Source of the DNA: ZC4RG30 sp964417875
Lineage (GTDB): Bacteria > Pseudomonadota > Gammaproteobacteria > Steroidobacterales > Steroidobacteraceae
NCBI GenBank assembly: GCA_964417875.1
Contig: CAYQJU010000005.1
Coordinates: 15,294-79,293, forward strand
Length of the DNA stretch: 64,000 bases
Direction: 5' to 3'
Below, one piece after another: positions 63,950 through 64,000 of the stretch (positions within the stretch are counted from its first letter, which is position 1; each line of letters opens with the position of its first letter). A model generated the notes under the pieces. That model saw only the letters and a list, made by a program, of their open reading frames with translations. It was not told the DNA's origin and searched no databases. Position numbers and translations under genes: made by a program.

Positions 63950-64000
63950 GGAACCTCTGCACAGGAGGGTACGCAGCGGTCCGTTGAGTGGAAATTCGTG

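Overview
The window is a gene-dense, high-GC stretch of a bacterial chromosome. Gene content and protein style (DUF6763, NirB, SthA, TypA, fused glucosylglycerol-phosphate synthase, MASE1 kinase) suggest a gammaproteobacterium, possibly near Xanthomonadales, Nevskiales or Steroidobacterales; no rRNA or marker tree is available, so the placement is an inference. I saw no tRNA, rRNA, CRISPR array, transposase, integrase or phage gene. Fifty-three genes or gene remnants are called, with very short gaps, many 4-nt ATGA or GTGA overlaps and several tail-to-tail pairs.

Layout. 1-2.6 kb: proB-proA and the start of a membrane-anchored protein (minus). 2.7-6.2 kb: an acidic DUF6763 protein, a cyclopropane-fatty-acid-synthase-type methyltransferase, a D-2-hydroxyacid dehydrogenase flavoprotein and a VOC remnant (plus). 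6.2-13.5 kb: an exported protein with an internal duplication, a DUF2339 membrane protein, tesB, a ferredoxin-NADP reductase and a small cysteine protein (minus). 13.6-28 kb: mixed housekeeping and envelope genes: MarR regulator, two ABC half-transporters, typA, rhomboid protease, diguanylate cyclase, PQQ-type sugar dehydrogenase, a large composite outer-membrane protein, sthA, def, and an RRM protein. 28.5-34.4 kb: a minus-strand operon for a Tat-exported molybdenum hydroxylase with its own cytochrome b and a 57-residue membrane protein. 34.6-39 kb: bactofilin, zinc-ribbon protein, ABC-2 exporter and a winged-helix/TPR regulator. 39-45.3 kb: DMT transporter, fused glucosylglycerol-phosphate phosphatase/synthase, HupE, membrane anchor protein, glpK. 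45.3-54.1 kb: outer-membrane protein, then the assimilatory nitrate operon (transporter, nirB, NirD-diaphorase fusion, nasA). 54.3-64 kb: HSL esterase, lipoprotein, FabH-type synthase, NlpC/P60 lipoprotein, two sensor kinases, a receiver-GGDEF-EAL protein and a disordered small protein.

How genes work together. The nitrate operon would take up nitrate and reduce it to ammonium with one NirD-diaphorase polypeptide possibly serving both enzymes. The osmolyte enzyme uses glycerol 3-phosphate, the product of the glpK encoded 1.4 kb downstream. The molybdenum hydroxylase would oxidise a substrate in the periplasm and pass electrons to the membrane via cytochrome b. The PAS kinase and the receiver-GGDEF-EAL gene overlap by 4 nt and are a likely two-component pair for cyclic-di-GMP control.

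The most unusual points are: a GlyGly-type membrane-sorting tail in the middle of one ORF followed by a second export signal and a beta-barrel; a group of start codons lying 6-7 nt after a good -10 box, implying leaderless mRNAs; the cytochrome-linked molybdenum hydroxylase with its micro-protein; and the NirD-diaphorase fusion.
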